Positions 63,101-64,000 of a stretch of DNA of 64,000 bases are shown in pieces. The position numbers and the translations under genes were made by a program. The DNA is from Longimicrobiales bacterium (lineage in GTDB: Bacteria; Gemmatimonadota; Gemmatimonadetes; Longimicrobiales; Gaopeijiaceae): positions 1-64,000 of the forward strand of contig JAPKBW010000004.1 of the NCBI GenBank assembly GCA_028823235.1, read 5' to 3'. Under the pieces are notes generated by a model, which saw nothing but the letters and a program-made list of their open reading frames with translations, was not told the DNA's origin and did no database searches. Numbering within the stretch: position 1 is the stretch's first letter; every line of letters starts with the position of its first letter.

Positions 63101-63333
63101 ACAACCAGTCCTGCTTCCGAGATCCGAATACACGTCAGTCCGTGTGCTCGATCTCTGAGCCGGTGCTGGAGTGGAGCCGGTCGTCGTCGGAACGCGTACC
63201 GGTCGTCTCTACAGGGTTCTCAGCCCGCATGAACATTATGGGATTCATGATTCTGGAAGCGTACTACGCGTATCCCTGGCAGCGACCCGAGCGCGGATGG
63301 CACTGGGGCTTCAACATGGCGCCTGGCTGGTAG
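60154..63333 (+). CDS. Exported HExxH peptidase-like + PD40 propeller + beta-barrel protein
   Basis: 1059 residues. After a signal segment (residues about 20-44, ending TAQ), the N-terminal domain is a gluzincin-type metallopeptidase: HELVH at 157-161 and EGMAEYL with the third ligand Glu near 188. The middle has WD40-like PD40 repeats: SPSLSPDGKYVAFLSEKD, WSPDGRTIAFSG and TWSPDGSTLAFASD. The last about 400 residues look like a surface-antigen/BamA-type barrel (GPF-like loops, GLAWDN) and end with Trp. GTG start with GAGGAG upstream. Possibly a secreted protein-processing or surface-display system. Confidence 0.82.
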   Translation: MAKNYIDEVAMKMSLPTANIRRALMVLAMVGLGASWMPSEATAQYFGRNKVQFDDFDFQLLSTDHFDWYFYPEEEEAVMDAVRMGERWYERLARAFQHEFEASKPVILYADHPDFQQTNTLSGFIGEGTGGVTESMKNRVIMPMTGSYWDTDHVLGHELVHAFQYNIAQSRRGGGLQGMSTLPLWLVEGMAEYLSVGRDDPLTAMWIRDAIRRDELPTIDQLTNDRRFFPYRFGQALWAYIGGTYGDDAVMQIYRRALRVGFEGAIQGVLAMPTDSLSVRWREAVEEEYLPFMEGRDEPQMAGKPILCPCTGSGKVNISPSLSPDGKYVAFLSEKDLFSVDLYMAETATGRIIRKLSSANSDPHIDALRYIDSSGTWSPDGALFAYVVVAGGDNQLFIVSADNGVVQQRISFEGIGAATNPTWSPDGRTIAFSGSVGGISDLYLYDLETDDITQLTDDKYADLQPTWSPDGSTLAFASDRGPETDFERLVYSKFQLTTLEVATGEIEVLPVFGNVKHINPQYSGDGQTIYFISDQDGVSDIYGLSMQTGSVDRHTNVATGISGHTYLSPAMSVAPNGTVAFTIFDQLEFHIYTNSVDEPASRVTVVDNAAMQPGRRLSPANPDRFSRIATYLTDAETGLMPSGTYRPEDAEEYSPSLGIDYVGQPTIGAGTDSYGNYIGGATSAYFSDMLGDKVLGVSLQAQGTFKDLGGQLFYADQSDRWNWVVSGGRVPYQFGQIYYSADDLGTYQGLVRQRIYITSTTGQMHFPFSTTERVEFGLGLQRYSYDFELEKYYYNQFGSTVGYDRESLDAPTPLSLFQVSAALVGDNSYFGFVSPIRGGRYRVEVEQTQGTVDFTTVILDYRRYYAPHQNLTLGVRAMHYGRYGLAPDEQSSDGFGILNPLFLGYETFVRGYSWESFEASECRNGATTANTCPSLNRLYGNRLALGSFEMRIPFIGAEQYGIINFPFLPTELVAFVDGGLAWDNQSCFRDPNTRQSVCSISEPVLEWSRSSSERVPVVSTGFSARMNIMGFMILEAYYAYPWQRPERGWHWGFNMAPGW

Positions 63334-63356
63334 CACCACCGGGCACGAATGAATCC

Positions 63357-63402
63357 GGGGCGGCTCGCGGAGACCTGAAGAGGCCGTTCCGCGGGCCGCC
63401 CC
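63357..63402 (+). terminator. Long GC-rich hairpin after the PD40 gene
   Basis: GGGGCGGCTCGCGG (63357-63370) pairs completely, allowing one T-G wobble, with CCGCGGGCCGCCCC (63389-63402) around an 18-base loop, 24 bases after the stop. No T-run follows on the plus strand, so it may act as an mRNA end barrier rather than a classical terminator. Confidence 0.5.
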
Positions 63403-63464
63403 GTGTCACTCCCATGGACCGCCTGCGAGAGATATAGAGAGGCCGAAGCCCGGAGTGTCTAGGC

Positions 63465-64000
63465 CTAGAAGATCGAAATATTGATGTACTTCGACGGGTT
63501 CGCCTGCAGATCTTCGAGCAGCGCACTCAGCGTAAGGGCCGCGCTGTTCAGGCTCACGTAAAGCGTCTCGTCGGTCGAGAGACGCCCAAGAGTGCCTTCC
63601 CCCCGCTCCATTCGCCCAAGAACTGTGTTGAGTGATGCAACTGCTTCATCAAGGCTCTCACTCGTGCTGTTGAGCATGGCCATCGCGGAATCGGCCCTTG
63701 CGACAGCAGACGCGATGTCGGGCCCAGCCACAGACGCCGCTTCGAGGCCCTGGGCCGCGTTGGTCAGGCTGGCCGTGAGATCCGCGAGCGCACCGCGCTG
63801 GTCCCTGGTAACCGAGGACAGATCGCTGAGTAGTTGTTCGAGTTCACGTGCAGTCCCCTGCACCGACTCGACGGTTTCCTGATTAAGCATATCGTCGAAT
63901 GATCCGAGGACCGACTCAGCACGTAGACTGAGCTTATCGACAGTTGCCATCATCCCACCACCTACGGCCCCTTCACCTTGGAGCGTGTCGAAGTCAGCAT
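63465..64000 (-). CDS. MlaD/MCE-family protein, C-terminal part (runs off right edge)
   Basis: The minus frame is open to the end of the window, so the N-terminus lies beyond 64000. The visible 178 residues are the helical, coiled-coil C-terminal region of an MCE protein: FDTLQGEGAVGGGMMATVDK, then a run of heptad-like helices, and the diagnostic GEGTLGRLSTDETLY with LEDLQANPSKYINISIF at the end. MCE proteins (MlaD, PqiB-like) bridge inner and outer membrane lipid transport, or serve substrate import. Confidence 0.85.
   Translation of the reverse strand, partial: ADFDTLQGEGAVGGGMMATVDKLSLRAESVLGSFDDMLNQETVESVQGTARELEQLLSDLSSVTRDQRGALADLTASLTNAAQGLEAASVAGPDIASAVARADSAMAMLNSTSESLDEAVASLNTVLGRMERGEGTLGRLSTDETLYVSLNSAALTLSALLEDLQANPSKYINISIF

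Noticed and set aside
1-64000. CRISPR arrays, insertion sequences, attachment sites and rRNA
   Set aside because: No regularly spaced repeats, transposase genes, long inverted repeats or rRNA segments were recognised.

Overview
This window looks like the chromosome of a high-GC, diderm (LPS-type) heterotroph, most likely a marine Gemmatimonadota-like bacterium; that placement is an inference from gene content. It encodes LPS/envelope genes (lpxH-like, lptE-like, hldA and hldE2 homologues, an MlaD-like protein, opgG/opgH). It also has a SusC/SusD pair, a run of secreted amidohydrolases and amidases, large secreted BNR-repeat and PD40-repeat proteins, and many lipoprotein signals. Genes are packed into operons with 1-4 bp ATGA/GTGA overlaps. 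GTG and TTG starts are common, and several starts were moved inward on the basis of these overlaps, ribosome sites or signal peptides. No phage, IS element, CRISPR array or rRNA was seen.

Layout. 1-11.4 kb: remnant of an N-acyl-D-amino-acid deacylase, a lipoprotein amidase, a Tat-exported flavoprotein with a dihaem cytochrome c, and three amidohydrolase genes. 11.5-26.4 kb: the most unusual block. It holds opgG, a possible small ORF, an OpgH glucosyltransferase fused to GTP cyclohydrolase II, a methyltransferase, a sulfatase-type membrane protein, an FkbM methyltransferase, a creatininase-family hydrolase, a stand-alone RibD-type reductase, a UPF0104 membrane protein, a second methyltransferase, a GT4 glycosyltransferase, a PTPS-like protein with an altered zinc site, a dehydrogenase and a CDP-alcohol phosphatidyltransferase. 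I read this as a candidate pathway that makes a GTP-derived pyrimidine or pterin-like compound and glycosylates, methylates and/or lipid-links it. The product is unknown.

26.5-34.8 kb: a small charged protein, a methyltransferase-like gene, a PYROXD2/CrtI-type oxidoreductase with a GcvT-like protein, an exported acetamidase, and a housekeeping operon (DUF971, rdgB, rph, hldE2-like) ending in a HemC-like protein that lacks key catalytic residues. 34.8-42.7 kb: a ten-gene Mrp/Mbh-type cation-proton antiporter locus with three antiporter-core subunits. 42.8-46.4 kb: LPS and envelope genes, a DUF5683 protein, a tRNA-Sec(UCA) and decayed gene fragments.

46.4-64 kb: a BNR-repeat secreted protein, two lipoproteins, a SusD/SusC pair with a clear terminator and a candidate operator, RidA, HldA kinase, a D-threonine-aldolase-like PLP enzyme, a TlpA-like thioredoxin, a second BNR-type lipoprotein, a large HExxH plus PD40 plus beta-barrel protein, and the C-terminal part of an MlaD/MCE protein running off the right edge.
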